The notes under the pieces were generated by a model, which was given only the letters and a program-made list of their open reading frames with translations, had not been told where the DNA came from and searched no databases. Made by a program: the position numbers and the translations under genes. Of a DNA stretch of 64,000 nucleotides, positions 43,843 through 52,397 are shown in pieces. The stretch's first letter is position 1. Every line of letters starts with the position of its first letter. The DNA is from Metapseudomonas resinovorans DSM 21078 (GTDB lineage Bacteria; Pseudomonadota; Gammaproteobacteria; Pseudomonadales; Pseudomonadaceae), in contig NZ_AUIE01000010.1 in the NCBI RefSeq assembly GCF_000423545.1, forward strand, positions 124,001-188,000, written 5' to 3'.

Positions 43843-43873
43843 CCCTGGCGATTACGCGAGAGAGGCCTCAGCC

Positions 43874-44641
43874 ATGATGCGTCACAAGCACCTCCCCCTG
43901 TTACTCGCCCTAGTCAGCTCACTGCTCGTCCCGGTTACGCAGGCCGAGGAATTGCCAGCGCCCATCAAGGCGATTGAGGCTCGCGGCGCCACCATCGTGG
44001 GCGAGTTCACTGCGCCTGGCGGCCTGCGTGGCTATGCCGCGCGCTATAACGGCCAAGGGCTGGCTCTTTACCTCACGGCCGATGGCCAGCACGTCCTGGT
44101 CGGGACCCTGTTCGACGCCCAAGGCGAAGACCTGACGAGCGCGCCACTGAACCGACTGGTTTATGAGCCGATGGCCAAGGAGATGTGGGCGCGCCTGGAA
44201 GGCAGCACCTGGATCGCCGATGGGCGCAAGGATGCCCCACGCATCGTCTACATGTTCGATGATCCGAACTGCCCCTACTGCAACCAGTTCTGGCACCAGG
44301 CGCGGCCTTGGGTTGAGTCCGGCAAGGTCCAGCTGCGTCACATCATGGTTGGGTTGCTCAGTCCCGATAGCGTGGGCAAAGCCGCCGCCCTGTTGACAGC
44401 CAAGCAGCCGGAAGTCGCCCTGAAAGAGCATGAAGCCGCCGGCAACGCCAGCAAGCTCAGCGCGCTGCAAAACATGCCCGCGGACGTCCAAAAAAAGCTC
44501 GACGCCAACCTGGCGCTAATGAGCGAGCTTGGGGCGGTTGCCACGCCAGCGATCTTCTATCGGGATGACGGCGGTCGCCTGAAGATGCAGCAGGGACTGC
44601 CGCCAGCGCAGGGTCTGGTAGACATCATGGGGCCGAGATAA
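43874..44641 (+). CDS. DsbG/DsbC-like periplasmic thiol-disulfide protein
   Basis: This 255-residue protein has a signal peptide (LPLLLALVSSLLVPVTQAEE), an N-terminal dimerisation region (about 25-110) and a thioredoxin fold with the active site FDDPNCPYCNQFWHQ. The later cis-Pro is in GAVATPAIFYRDDGG. It should refold or protect envelope proteins whose cysteines are attacked by copper. It is placed within the copper operon, before copZ. Confidence 0.87.
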   Translation: MMRHKHLPLLLALVSSLLVPVTQAEELPAPIKAIEARGATIVGEFTAPGGLRGYAARYNGQGLALYLTADGQHVLVGTLFDAQGEDLTSAPLNRLVYEPMAKEMWARLEGSTWIADGRKDAPRIVYMFDDPNCPYCNQFWHQARPWVESGKVQLRHIMVGLLSPDSVGKAAALLTAKQPEVALKEHEAAGNASKLSALQNMPADVQKKLDANLALMSELGAVATPAIFYRDDGGRLKMQQGLPPAQGLVDIMGPR

Positions 44642-44654
44642 GTGCTTTGCGGGC

Positions 44655-44679
44655 TTGACCTTGCCATCGTGTCAAGGTC
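44655..44679 (+). promoter_or_regulatory. MerR-family (CueR-type) operator upstream of copZ
   Basis: GACCTTG and CAAGGTC form a perfect 7-bp dyad with a 9-bp spacer (44657-44679), beginning inside a TTGACC -35 box. This layout is that of CueR/MerR operators in long-spacer promoters. The expected -10 is poor (GAAGCT). No cueR gene lies in the window, so a chromosomal CueR would have to act. Confidence 0.6.
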
Positions 44680-44728
44680 GAAGCTGCATGTGCGGCAAGA
44701 GATGCCGTTCCAGCATGAGAGGCTCGCT

Positions 44729-44929
44729 ATGTTCGTCTTGGAAGTTTCCGGTATGGGCTGTGGCAGTTGTGCCAGCAAGATCACCAAGGCCATCCAGGCA
44801 GCAGATTCGGAGGCCACGGTCACGGTCGATAGCGCTGCCGGTAAGGTGAGTGTTGAAAGTGTCGTCGCAGCCGAGCGCGTGAGTGAGCTGGTACAGGCAT
44901 TGGGTTATCCCACCCGGGCCAGAGCCTAG
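44729..44929 (+). CDS. copZ: CopZ-like copper chaperone
   Basis: This 66-residue protein is a single HMA domain with the Cu(I) site GMGCGSCASKI near residue 10 and the C-terminal ALGYPTRA. It carries Cu(I) to the ATPase in the cytoplasm. The start MFVLEVSG at 44729 is used; the frame upstream lacks homology and overlaps the operator. Its control by a MerR-type dyad would differ from that of the other genes nearby. Confidence 0.87.
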   Translation: MFVLEVSGMGCGSCASKITKAIQAADSEATVTVDSAAGKVSVESVVAAERVSELVQALGYPTRARA

Positions 44930-44946
44930 TGGCCCTGGCTTCAGGT

Positions 44947-44964
44947 CGGCCCCGAAAGGGGCCG
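44947..44964 (+). terminator. hairpin after copZ
   Basis: CGGCCCC and GGGGCCG form a 7-bp stem with a GAAA tetraloop 18 bp after the copZ stop. There is no T tract. It may limit read-through into the TraX gene. Confidence 0.5.
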
Positions 44965-45023
44965 GTACTGACAGTGACTCTCACGCTTAAGGCTGGGACA
45001 GTCGCCCTGGGCCCGCAGGCCGG

Positions 45024-45773
45024 ATGACTGCGCTGATGCAGCTGCCAGTAGCCTCAAGGCGCAATGCCAGCCTGGATCTCATCAAGTGGGTCGCCATGGC
45101 GACCAAGCTGATGGATCACCTCCGCTATCTGTGGCCAGACGCGCACTGGCTGTTCGTCGTTGGCCGGATGGCCTTTCCGCTGTTCTGCCTGGGAATCGCC
45201 ACCAACGTCGCTCGCTCCCGTCCCGGTGATCTGTTCACCGATAGCAACGTACATTATCTGGGCTGGCTGATCGCCTTCTCCGTGATCTCCGAGTTGCCCT
45301 ATCGGTTGCTTTCGCCGTTGAGCAGCACGCTCAATGTGATGCCAACCCTGATGCTGGGGATGCTCGTGGCTTGGGGTATCCACCACCGCGACCGCACGAG
45401 CTCGTGGCTGGCCCTGGCGACGCTGCTGATCGCCACCGCACTGCACTCACGTTTGATGTATGGCGCATTCGGGGTGCTATTGCCGGCCGCCATTCTTCTC
45501 AGCCTTCAGCGGTTCTGGGGGTGGTGGTTGCTCCCGGCGGCCACGGCCGCGTTGGCCAATAGCCGTACTCGATGGCTCGCTGATAGCGGACTGACGGTAG
45601 AGACGTTGGCACCCCTCATCACCGCGTTTGCTACGCCGATGGCGGGACTCTGGCTGCTTCGTCAGGCATTTGCCCCCGCCATTTGGCCAGTTCGGCGCTG
45701 GGGGTACCTGTTTTATCCCGGACACCTGGCGGCTCTGCAACTCATTCGGGTTGCGCTGCAGCACCTGTCCTGA
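45024..45773 (+). CDS. TraX-family membrane protein
   Basis: This 249-residue multi-pass membrane protein begins with the TraX-type sequence SLDLIKWVAMATKLMDHLRY and has about seven helices. TraX acetylates F-pilin in conjugative plasmids; chromosomal relatives in metal islands have no known role. The acyltransferase-like fold suggests modification of an envelope component. It is convergent with the bufferin operon and overlaps the 3' end of its last gene by 32 bp. Confidence 0.82.
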   Translation: MTALMQLPVASRRNASLDLIKWVAMATKLMDHLRYLWPDAHWLFVVGRMAFPLFCLGIATNVARSRPGDLFTDSNVHYLGWLIAFSVISELPYRLLSPLSSTLNVMPTLMLGMLVAWGIHHRDRTSSWLALATLLIATALHSRLMYGAFGVLLPAAILLSLQRFWGWWLLPAATAALANSRTRWLADSGLTVETLAPLITAFATPMAGLWLLRQAFAPAIWPVRRWGYLFYPGHLAALQLIRVALQHLS

Positions 45774-46545
45774 TCAGCAGCTCTTCGGAAATCCACTGCT
45801 TGAGCCAGGTGGCGGCCTGCATGGGAGCCTGTTCCCCGGTCGTTTCGAACAGCGCGATGCACAGATCGGCAAACGACAGCTGGTCCCGCACCATCAACTG
45901 CAGCGCTGCGGCCTCCAGCGGGTCGAGCGTCCGGAATTGGCAGGTCAGTCCGTGTCGCCAGACCAGGCAAGTCAGCGTTTGTTCCAACTTCTGGCATTCG
46001 GGAATAGCGGTTTCGGCCTTGGCCGCTTTCCAGATCTCCAGCGCATTTGAACTCAAATTGAGCCAGCAGACGCTGGGGTGTAGCCGCACCGTCAGGCCGG
46101 TCCAGTCCTCCGGCCCGAAGGTGGCCATGTCCTGCAGCGATAAAGGCATTTCGTCAACCGCATCGAAGGCCAGCGTGAAGGCCCATTCCAGCTCGGCCAG
46201 CTCTCGTAGCTGCGATGCCTGGGGTTCGGCGAGGAAATCGCTGATGAACCCGGGAAACTGCTCACCCAGCCAGCGCAAGCTGAAATGCCGTGGCGGCCAG
46301 GCGTCAATGTAGGCGTGGGCCAGTTGTTCGAAGGCCTCGGTGCCCAGCCAGTAGTGGATGGCGGGAAAGTCTTCGCGAAGTGCGGACAGCAGCCGAGCCC
46401 GGTAGGCATGGTGATAGACCCGCAGACCATCTTCTGCCGAGAGCGCCTCGCTCCCGCGCAGCTGTTGCAGCAGCTCAGCGGGCGCAGCGCTGTCGCCGTC
46501 CAGTAGGTAGCGTTCGAACGCCTGTTGCAAGGTAATCAGGTGCAT
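45742..46545 (-). CDS. bufC: DUF2063 protein, bufferin/HvfC-type maturation partner
   Basis: This 267-residue protein matches the DUF2063 (putative DNA-binding) family. Its N-terminal helical domain begins LQQAFERYLLDGDS and includes GLRVYHHAYRARLLSALRED and AYIDAWPPRHFSLRWLGE. Partners of this type bind the precursor peptide and assist the DUF692 iron enzyme. It overlaps the 3' end of the DUF692 gene by 10 bases, and bufA-bufB-bufC is the expected order. Its 3' end overlaps traX tail-to-tail. Confidence 0.85.
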   Translation of the reverse strand: MHLITLQQAFERYLLDGDSAAPAELLQQLRGSEALSAEDGLRVYHHAYRARLLSALREDFPAIHYWLGTEAFEQLAHAYIDAWPPRHFSLRWLGEQFPGFISDFLAEPQASQLRELAELEWAFTLAFDAVDEMPLSLQDMATFGPEDWTGLTVRLHPSVCWLNLSSNALEIWKAAKAETAIPECQKLEQTLTCLVWRHGLTCQFRTLDPLEAAALQLMVRDQLSFADLCIALFETTGEQAPMQAATWLKQWISEELLIRTGAAAQPE

Positions 46546-47375
46546 GCGGCAGCCTCCAACCGTCTGGCCGCGACCGCCCGGGCTTTCTCCAACTCGTCCA
46601 GCAGATCGTTCAGCGGGGGGAAGACATCATCGCGTTCAATCAAGGTCGCCCGGGGGCCTAAGTGCTCGATCGTCCGCGCATAAAGGTCCCACACCGGATC
46701 GGCGATCGGTTGGTCGTGGGTATCGATCAGGTAGTGGCCGTAGTCACGGTGACCGGCCAGATGGATCTGACGAATGCGTTCCGGGGGCAGTTTCTGGATG
46801 AACTGCCAGGCGTCAAACCCCTGGTTGCGGGCGCTCACGTAGACATTGTTGACGTCCAGGAGCAGCTCGCAGCCCGTCAGCTCACTCAGTTCGTGGAGGA
46901 AAGTCGCTTCGCTCATCGTTGACTCGTTCCACTGCACATAGGCCGATACGTTCTCCAGCACGAGAGGTCGCTCGATAATGTCCTGCACCAGGCGAATCCG
47001 AGCTGCGACGTGCAGCAGACTTTCCCGAGTGAAAGGTAGCGGCAGCAGGTCGTGTAGGTGATGCGCGTTGCCACGACTCCAGCACAGGTGATCAGAGATC
47101 CAGAGGGGGTTTACCCGCTCGGCGAGCAGTTTCAGTTGGCGCAGGTAATCGTGATCAATGGCGTGGGGACCGCCAATCGACAGCGAAACGCCGTGCATGA
47201 CCAGTGGGTAGCGCTCCTTGATGGCGTCCAGGAAGTAGAGCGCCTTGCCGCCGCCGACCAGGTAGTTTTCCGAGATGATCTCGAACCAGTCGATGGCGGG
47301 GTCTTGCTCCAGTATCTGGTGGTAGTACTCGCTACGGAGGCCCAGCCCAAACCCAAGAGTGCTGCGCTCGTTCAT
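46536..47375 (-). CDS. bufB: DUF692/MNIO multinuclear iron oxidase, bufferin maturase
   Basis: This 279-residue TIM-barrel protein is of the MNIO (DUF692) family, which includes MbnB. Metal-ligand regions are visible: HGVSLSIGGP, WISDHLCW, HHLHDLLPLPF, VLENVSAYVQW, LLLDVNNVYVS, HLAGHRDYG, DTHDQP and IERDDVFPP. The enzyme uses a mixed-valent iron cluster to change cysteines of a partner peptide into oxazolone/thioamide or thiooxazole groups. The partner here is the Cys-rich peptide encoded 46 bp upstream. Confidence 0.9.
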   Translation of the reverse strand: MNERSTLGFGLGLRSEYYHQILEQDPAIDWFEIISENYLVGGGKALYFLDAIKERYPLVMHGVSLSIGGPHAIDHDYLRQLKLLAERVNPLWISDHLCWSRGNAHHLHDLLPLPFTRESLLHVAARIRLVQDIIERPLVLENVSAYVQWNESTMSEATFLHELSELTGCELLLDVNNVYVSARNQGFDAWQFIQKLPPERIRQIHLAGHRDYGHYLIDTHDQPIADPVWDLYARTIEHLGPRATLIERDDVFPPLNDLLDELEKARAVAARRLEAAACT

Positions 47376-47421
47376 TCAGGACTCCCAAGGGGGAGTGACG
47401 AGCACTCCCCACGGCAAGACA

Positions 47422-47682
47422 TCACTCGCTGGTCCGGCCACCAGCTTCATCGCATTTGGCCTTGGGCATCAACTTGAAACCCTGGCCTTTGCAGGCGCCT
47501 TGCCCCTGGCAGGCGTTCTTGGCGGTCATGCAATCGTTCTGGCCTTTGCAGGCATTCACCCCGAAGCACTTCACGTCAGCGGTTTTGGCATCTTGAGCGG
47601 CTTGTGCAGGCAGGGCTGCGAACAGGCTTGCAGCAACGAGGGCCAGCGCGGCACCGGTCGCGGCGGTAGTTTTGGTCGACAT
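47422..47682 (-). CDS. bufA: bufferin-type Cys-rich metallophore precursor (BufA2-like)
   Basis: This 86-residue secreted peptide has a signal sequence ([22 protein letters not shown]) and six cysteines: [28 protein letters not shown] and a last Cys in KAKCDEAGG. The repeated [14 protein letters not shown] pattern is that of bufferin precursors whose cysteines are modified by the adjacent MNIO enzyme; the mature peptide binds copper in the periplasm. The start at 47682 (MSTKTTAA) gives the proper signal peptide. A perfect CopR-type box lies 175 bp upstream. Confidence 0.85.
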   Translation of the reverse strand: MSTKTTAATGAALALVAASLFAALPAQAAQDAKTADVKCFGVNACKGQNDCMTAKNACQGQGACKGQGFKLMPKAKCDEAGGRTSE

Positions 47683-47856
47683 AAGGCTATCTCTCATGGT
47701 GATGGTCAGAGTCCGGCCGGGCTTTCGTTGCTGGCGCAGCACGCGACAACTGGAGGGCCTGGCAGCCGGCCAGAGCGCGCTGAGGACTGTCTCTACCCGG
47801 CATGCCCTGGACACTACAGAGCAAGCGGGAGGCTCTACAAGAAGGAAATGCCAACC

Positions 47857-47870
47857 TTACAGAACTGTAA
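47857..47870. promoter_or_regulatory. CopR-type box 4 (bufferin operon / PtrA-like gene)
   Basis: TTACAGAACTGTAA is a perfect palindrome apart from its two central bases. It lies in the divergent gap between the bufferin operon and the second PtrA-like gene, 106 bp before the latter, and could control both. Confidence 0.75.
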
Positions 47871-47975
47871 TGTTCAGCTCAGGTTGCTGACAGCACAGGG
47901 CGGTTAAGGTGACTTCGAGTCTGACACTCAGCCCGCACATGCAGGGCTACCCCGTCCATATTTGAGGAAAACCAT

Positions 47976-48176
47976 ATGAAATCCATGAAAGCCCTGTTTA
48001 TTGTTGCTGCCTTGACTGCCTCGTCCTTCACCATGGCCGCTGGTGGCGGTGATCGGACCATGGCGCGGGCTGACAAGCTCGCCCAGGCATCGATGGAAGC
48101 CTACCGCCTGGAGCAGCAGAAGGCCGAGTCGTCGGTCGCTGAAAAGGCCAAATCGGCTGAGCATGCCAACTGCTGA
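47976..48176 (+). CDS. secreted PtrA-like small protein
   Basis: This 66-residue protein has a signal peptide (MKSMKALFIVAALTASSFTMA) and the mature start AGGGDRTMARADKLAQASME, the PtrA pattern. Length and sequence are close to PtrA of P. aeruginosa, a copper-induced CopRS target first described as a type III secretion repressor. A single Cys ends the protein. It shares the DRT motif with the gene at 39221 and the DUF2790 gene at 56982. Confidence 0.82.
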   Translation: MKSMKALFIVAALTASSFTMAAGGGDRTMARADKLAQASMEAYRLEQQKAESSVAEKAKSAEHANC

Positions 48177-48198
48177 GTCGGGAGCGCGTTGGCCAACC

Positions 48199-48212
48199 TT
48201 ACAGAAATGTAA
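48199..48212 (+). promoter_or_regulatory. CopR-type box 5 (copper oxidase operon)
   Basis: TTACAGAAATGTAA lies 165 bp before the multicopper oxidase gene and just after the PtrA-like gene. It shares the flanking CCAACC with box 4. Confidence 0.75.
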
Positions 48213-48376
48213 TCATCTGAAAGGTTGGGATGTGGCAGCTTCTACGCTCGCGGGCGCGTGCATCAAGGATGGCGACCGCGGGCATGCCAACTAGAGGGTA
48301 GGAATCACCTGGTGCGGCTGCCTGATCACGCTGGCTGTTCCGCGCTGGCTCCATTGACTGATTGGACATACACGGC

Positions 48377-50218
48377 ATGCATTGCAAAACCTCAAGGCGA
48401 ACCTTCGTCAAGGGCCTGGCCGCCGGCGGCATTCTGGGCGGACTGGGTCTTTGGCGCACTCCTGTCTGGGCGGTGACCAGCCCTGGTCAGCCCACTGTGC
48501 TGAGCGGTACGGAATTCGACCTGTTCATTGGTGAAACCCCAGTGAACATCACGGGCTCCGCGCGTACGGCCATGACGATCAATGGCACCATTCCTGGGCC
48601 GATTCTGCGTTGGCGCGAGGGGGATACGGTCACCCTGCGCGTGCGCAACCGCCTGAGCGAAGACACCTCCATTCACTGGCACGGCATCATCCTGCCGGCC
48701 AACATGGACGGCGTGCCGGGCTTGAGCTTCCACGGCATCGCCCCGGACGGGATGTATGAGTACAAGTTCAAGGTCCACCAGAACGGCACCTACTGGTACC
48801 ACAGCCACTCCGGGTTGCAGGAACAGGTCGGCGTCTACGGCCCCATCGTGATCGAACCGAAGGAACCCGAGTCGTTCCAGTACGACCGCGACTACGTGGT
48901 GATGCTGAGTGACTGGACCGACGAGAACCCGGCTCGCGTCATGGCCAAGCTGAAGAAACAGTCGGACTACTACAACTTCCACAAGCGCACCGTTGGTGAC
49001 TTCATCAACGATGTGAGCGAGAAAGGTTGGGCCGCCACCGTGGCGGACCGGAAGATGTGGGCCGAGATGAAGATGAGCCCCACCGATCTCGCCGACGTCA
49101 GCGGCTACACCTATACCTATCTCATGAACGGCCAGGCGCCGGATGGCAACTGGACCGGCCTGTTCAAATCGGGCGAAAAGATTCGTCTGCGCTTCATCAA
49201 CGGCTCAGGCATGAGCTACTTCGACGTGCGCATTCCGGGGCTGAAAATGACCGTGGTGGCCGCCGACGGCCAGCACGTCAAGCCGGTCAGCGTCGATGAG
49301 TTCCGCATTGCGGTGGCGGAAACCTACGACGTTATCGTCGAGCCCTCCAACGAGCAGGCCTACACCATCTTCGCCCAGTCCATGGACCGTACCGGCTACG
49401 CCCGTGGGACCCTGGCTGTGCGTGACGGGCTGAGTGCCCCCGTGCCTGAGATTGATCCCCGCCCGTTAATCGCCATGGGCGACATGGGCATGGACCATGG
49501 CAGCATGGGTGGTATGGATCACGGCAGCATGGCCGGTATGGACCACAGCAATATGGCTGGGATGGACCATAGCACCATGCAAGGTGACATGGCCGGCATG
49601 GATCACAGCAAGATGGCTGGGATGGACCACAGCGCCATGCAGGGCGATATGGCCGGTATGGACCACAGCAAGATGGCTGGCATGGGTGGCCAGATGCAGG
49701 CCCACCCGGCATCCGAAACCGACAACCCGTTGGTCGACATGCAGACCATGACCCCAACCCACAAGTTGGATGATCCGGGGATTGGCTTGCGCGGCAACGG
49801 CCGTCGTGTGCTGACTTACTCCGATCTCCGCAGCACCTTCATCGATCCGGATGGCCGAGAGCCCAGCCGCACCATTGAACTGCACCTGACCGGCCACATG
49901 GAGAAATTCTCCTGGTCGTTCGACGGCATCAAATTCTCCGATGCTGAACCGCTGCGCCTCAAGTATGGCGAGCGCGTCCGCATCACCCTGGTCAACGACA
50001 CCATGATGACTCACCCCATCCACCTTCACGGCATGTGGAGCGACCTGGAGGATGAGAACGGCAATTTCATAGTGCGCAAGCACACCATCGACATGCCGCC
50101 CGGCTCGAAGCGCAGCTACCGCGTTACAGCGGACGCCTTGGGTCGTTGGGCCTATCACTGCCACCTGTTGTTCCACATGGAAATGGGCATGTTCCGTGAA
50201 GTCCGTGTGGACGAGTAA
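48377..50218 (+). CDS. copA: CopA periplasmic multicopper oxidase
   Basis: This 613-residue protein has a Tat signal ([19 protein letters not shown]) and three cupredoxin domains. Copper ligands are visible in [28 protein letters not shown] and [15 protein letters not shown]. Between about residues 368 and 441 lies a Met/His-rich segment with repeated [12 protein letters not shown]-type units, which bind extra copper. It oxidises Cu(I) in the periplasm and sequesters copper. It opens the rightward operon with the Met/His peptide, copB and cytochrome genes. The ATG at 48377 is preferred over a TTG five codons upstream. Confidence 0.93.
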   Translation: MHCKTSRRTFVKGLAAGGILGGLGLWRTPVWAVTSPGQPTVLSGTEFDLFIGETPVNITGSARTAMTINGTIPGPILRWREGDTVTLRVRNRLSEDTSIHWHGIILPANMDGVPGLSFHGIAPDGMYEYKFKVHQNGTYWYHSHSGLQEQVGVYGPIVIEPKEPESFQYDRDYVVMLSDWTDENPARVMAKLKKQSDYYNFHKRTVGDFINDVSEKGWAATVADRKMWAEMKMSPTDLADVSGYTYTYLMNGQAPDGNWTGLFKSGEKIRLRFINGSGMSYFDVRIPGLKMTVVAADGQHVKPVSVDEFRIAVAETYDVIVEPSNEQAYTIFAQSMDRTGYARGTLAVRDGLSAPVPEIDPRPLIAMGDMGMDHGSMGGMDHGSMAGMDHSNMAGMDHSTMQGDMAGMDHSKMAGMDHSAMQGDMAGMDHSKMAGMGGQMQAHPASETDNPLVDMQTMTPTHKLDDPGIGLRGNGRRVLTYSDLRSTFIDPDGREPSRTIELHLTGHMEKFSWSFDGIKFSDAEPLRLKYGERVRITLVNDTMMTHPIHLHGMWSDLEDENGNFIVRKHTIDMPPGSKRSYRVTADALGRWAYHCHLLFHMEMGMFREVRVDE

Positions 50219-50230
50219 AGGAGACTTTCA

Positions 50231-50533
50231 ATGAGCAAATTCATGAAGCGCAAAACCTTCGGTGGCAGTGTTCTGTCCGTAACCTTGATGGCAGCCCTGC
50301 TGGTACCCGCCGCGATGGCAGGTGAGAAGACTCACGCCGACCACCAGAAGGGCCAGGTGGCTGACGCGCAGCAAATGGACCATAGCCAGATGAACCACGG
50401 GCAGATGGATCACAGCAAGATGAAGTCGATGGACCATGACGGTATGGACCACAGCAAGATGAACGATCACGGCTCGATGAAGCACGAGCACAACACGGAC
50501 AAGGCTAAAGCGAGCCAGGACCATGATCACTAG
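50231..50533 (+). CDS. secreted Met/His-rich peptide (copper-binding)
   Basis: This 100-residue protein has a signal peptide ([17 protein letters not shown]) and a mature part almost entirely of [16 protein letters not shown]-type units and a His-Asp tail (SQDHDH). It resembles the Met/His segments of CopA and CopB and should bind several copper ions in the periplasm. It overlaps the copB start by 11 bases. It may have arisen from the N-terminal part of a CopB-like gene. Confidence 0.8.
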   Translation: MSKFMKRKTFGGSVLSVTLMAALLVPAAMAGEKTHADHQKGQVADAQQMDHSQMNHGQMDHSKMKSMDHDGMDHSKMNDHGSMKHEHNTDKAKASQDHDH

Positions 50534-51494
50534 GATTTCAGCTCCATCCGCTCTGGCGTTGGTTGTCTCGCTCAGCGCCCTGAGCGCAGGCCTGGCAACT
50601 GCTGCTGAGGAAATGGACCACAGCAAGATGGACCATGGCCAGATGCAGGGCATGGACCACAGCAAGATGAACCATGACCAGATGCAGGGCATGGATCACA
50701 GTAAAATGAACCATGACCAGATGCAGGGCATGGATCACGGCAAGATGGACCAAGGTTCGGCGGAGACGGCCCCCACCACGACCAGTCGGACGCCTATTCC
50801 GGTTCTGACCGATGCCGATCGCGAAGCGGCCTTCCCCCCGCTGCCGGGACACGGCATTCATGACAGCAAGGTCAACACCTTCTTCCTGCTCGACCAACTG
50901 GAGTATCAGGACGCCGACGAGGGCAGCGTGCTCAGTTGGGATGCTTCTGGCTGGATTGGTGGCGACGTCGACCGCCTCTGGCTGCGGTCGGAAGGTGAGC
51001 GTACTAACGGGGTGACCGAAGAGGCCGAAGTTCAGGCGCTCTGGGGGCACTCCATCGGCCCTTGGTGGGATGTCGTCACCGGTGTTCGCCAGGACTTCAA
51101 ACCCGGGTCGCCACAAACCTGGGGTGCCTTCGGTCTCCAAGGTATGGCGCTCTACGCGTTCGAGGCCGAAGCTACCGCTTTCGTTGGCGAAAATGGCCAG
51201 ACCGCTGCGCGGTTGGAAGGCGACTACGACATTCTGCTCACCAATCGGCTGATCCTACAGCCGACCGCAGAAATGAATTTCTACGGCAAGAACGATCACG
51301 AGCGTGGCGTTGGTTCGGGACTGGCCAACACGGAAGTCGGTCTGCGCCTGCGCTACGAAATCCTCCGCGAGTTTGCCCCGTACATCGGTGTCACCTGGAG
51401 CCGCTCCTACGGCAACACCGCCGACATGCTGCGCGACGACGGTGAGGACGTAGACGAGGCACGCTTTGTTGCAGGTATCCGGATGTGGTTTTGA
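50523..51494 (+). CDS. copB: CopB outer-membrane copper protein
   Basis: This 323-residue protein has a signal peptide ([17 protein letters not shown]) followed by three tandem copies of a 13-residue [13 protein letters not shown]-type unit (about 35-75) and the CopB beta-barrel ([29 protein letters not shown], to the C-terminal FVAGIRMWF). It works with CopA to sequester copper at the outer membrane. The length is close to known CopB proteins. It overlaps the gene before it. Confidence 0.92.
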   Translation: MITRISAPSALALVVSLSALSAGLATAAEEMDHSKMDHGQMQGMDHSKMNHDQMQGMDHSKMNHDQMQGMDHGKMDQGSAETAPTTTSRTPIPVLTDADREAAFPPLPGHGIHDSKVNTFFLLDQLEYQDADEGSVLSWDASGWIGGDVDRLWLRSEGERTNGVTEEAEVQALWGHSIGPWWDVVTGVRQDFKPGSPQTWGAFGLQGMALYAFEAEATAFVGENGQTAARLEGDYDILLTNRLILQPTAEMNFYGKNDHERGVGSGLANTEVGLRLRYEILREFAPYIGVTWSRSYGNTADMLRDDGEDVDEARFVAGIRMWF

Positions 51495-51503
51495 GAGTCT
51501 GAC

Positions 51504-52397
51504 ATGAAAAGAACAATTAAGACGTTAGCCATTGCGAGCACTGTGGGTTTTGTTGGAATCATGGGCGTCGCCTATTTTGGTGTCGTCAACGTAGGCGCTG
51601 ACGATCCCCACCTAGCCCCAGTTCACGCCTTCCTGACGATGGTCCGGGAGCGTTCGATCGCGGTGCGTGCACGAGATCTCGAAGTGCCGAACCTGAATGA
51701 TGAGGCGCTGATTCGCGCCGGCGCTGGTAACTACAACTCCATGTGTATTGGTTGCCACCTCGCTCCCGGCGTGGCTCAGACCGAGTTGAGCCAGAGTCTC
51801 TATCCAGCACCGCCTAACCTGACCAAGGTGGGCGTGGATGGCAATCCGGCCAACGCCTTCTGGATCATCAAGCATGGCATCAAGGCCACGGGCATGCCGG
51901 CCTGGGGCAAGAGCATGGGTGATCAGTACATCTGGGGCATGGTGGCGTTCCTGCAGCAGCTTCCTTCCCTGGACGCAGAGCAGTACCGCACGCTAGTGGC
52001 CAGCAGCAGCGGCCACCAGCACGGCGGCGGTGAAACCCAGATGCACAACCACGAAGGCCAGCACGGCGACAATGTGTCCGCGGGCGAAGATCACCATGGC
52101 GGTGAGGCGGCGAGCCAGGCAGGCGATGATCACCATGGCGGTGAGGCGGCGAGCCAGGCAGGCGATGATCACCATGGCGCCGGACAGGCTGCTGAAGATC
52201 ACCACGCCGGTGAGTCGGCCAGCCAGCAAGCGGACCATCATGCGGCTGAACCGGCCGCCCAGGGTGGTACCGGTCACCATGGCGGCGCAGAAGGCGAGGC
52301 TAACCATCACGAGATGGAGCAGGCGCAAGACGAAGCAGCACCGGCGCCGAAAACCCACACCCATGCCGATGGCAAAGAGCACGTCCATGAAAGCTAA
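51504..52397 (+). CDS. cytochrome c with a His-rich repetitive C-terminus
   Basis: This 297-residue protein has an N-terminal membrane anchor (TLAIASTVGFVGIMGVAYFGVV), a single haem site (CIGCHLAPG, about residue 80), a GMPAWG axial-Met region (near 132) and, from about residue 172, a His-rich tail of DHHGGEAASQAGD units. Two copies are identical at the DNA level (39-bp units at 52089 and 52128). Such proteins are encoded beside copA/copB in copper islands; the tail probably binds metal while the haem domain may connect Cu redox state to respiration. Confidence 0.87.
   Translation: MKRTIKTLAIASTVGFVGIMGVAYFGVVNVGADDPHLAPVHAFLTMVRERSIAVRARDLEVPNLNDEALIRAGAGNYNSMCIGCHLAPGVAQTELSQSLYPAPPNLTKVGVDGNPANAFWIIKHGIKATGMPAWGKSMGDQYIWGMVAFLQQLPSLDAEQYRTLVASSSGHQHGGGETQMHNHEGQHGDNVSAGEDHHGGEAASQAGDDHHGGEAASQAGDDHHGAGQAAEDHHAGESASQQADHHAAEPAAQGGTGHHGGAEGEANHHEMEQAQDEAAPAPKTHTHADGKEHVHES
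52089..52166 (+). repeat. tandem 39-bp repeat in the cytochrome c gene
   Basis: Two exactly adjacent 39-bp units (52089-52127 and 52128-52166) each encode DHHGGEAASQAGD; a third partial copy begins at 52167. Slippage here would change the number of His-rich units without shifting the frame. Confidence 0.75.

Noticed and set aside
50634-50755. Tandem 39-bp repeats that could suggest a CRISPR array
   Set aside because: There are no spacers; the units are in frame and encode [13 protein letters not shown]-type copper-binding repeats of CopB. The same holds for the repeats in CopA and the cytochrome gene.
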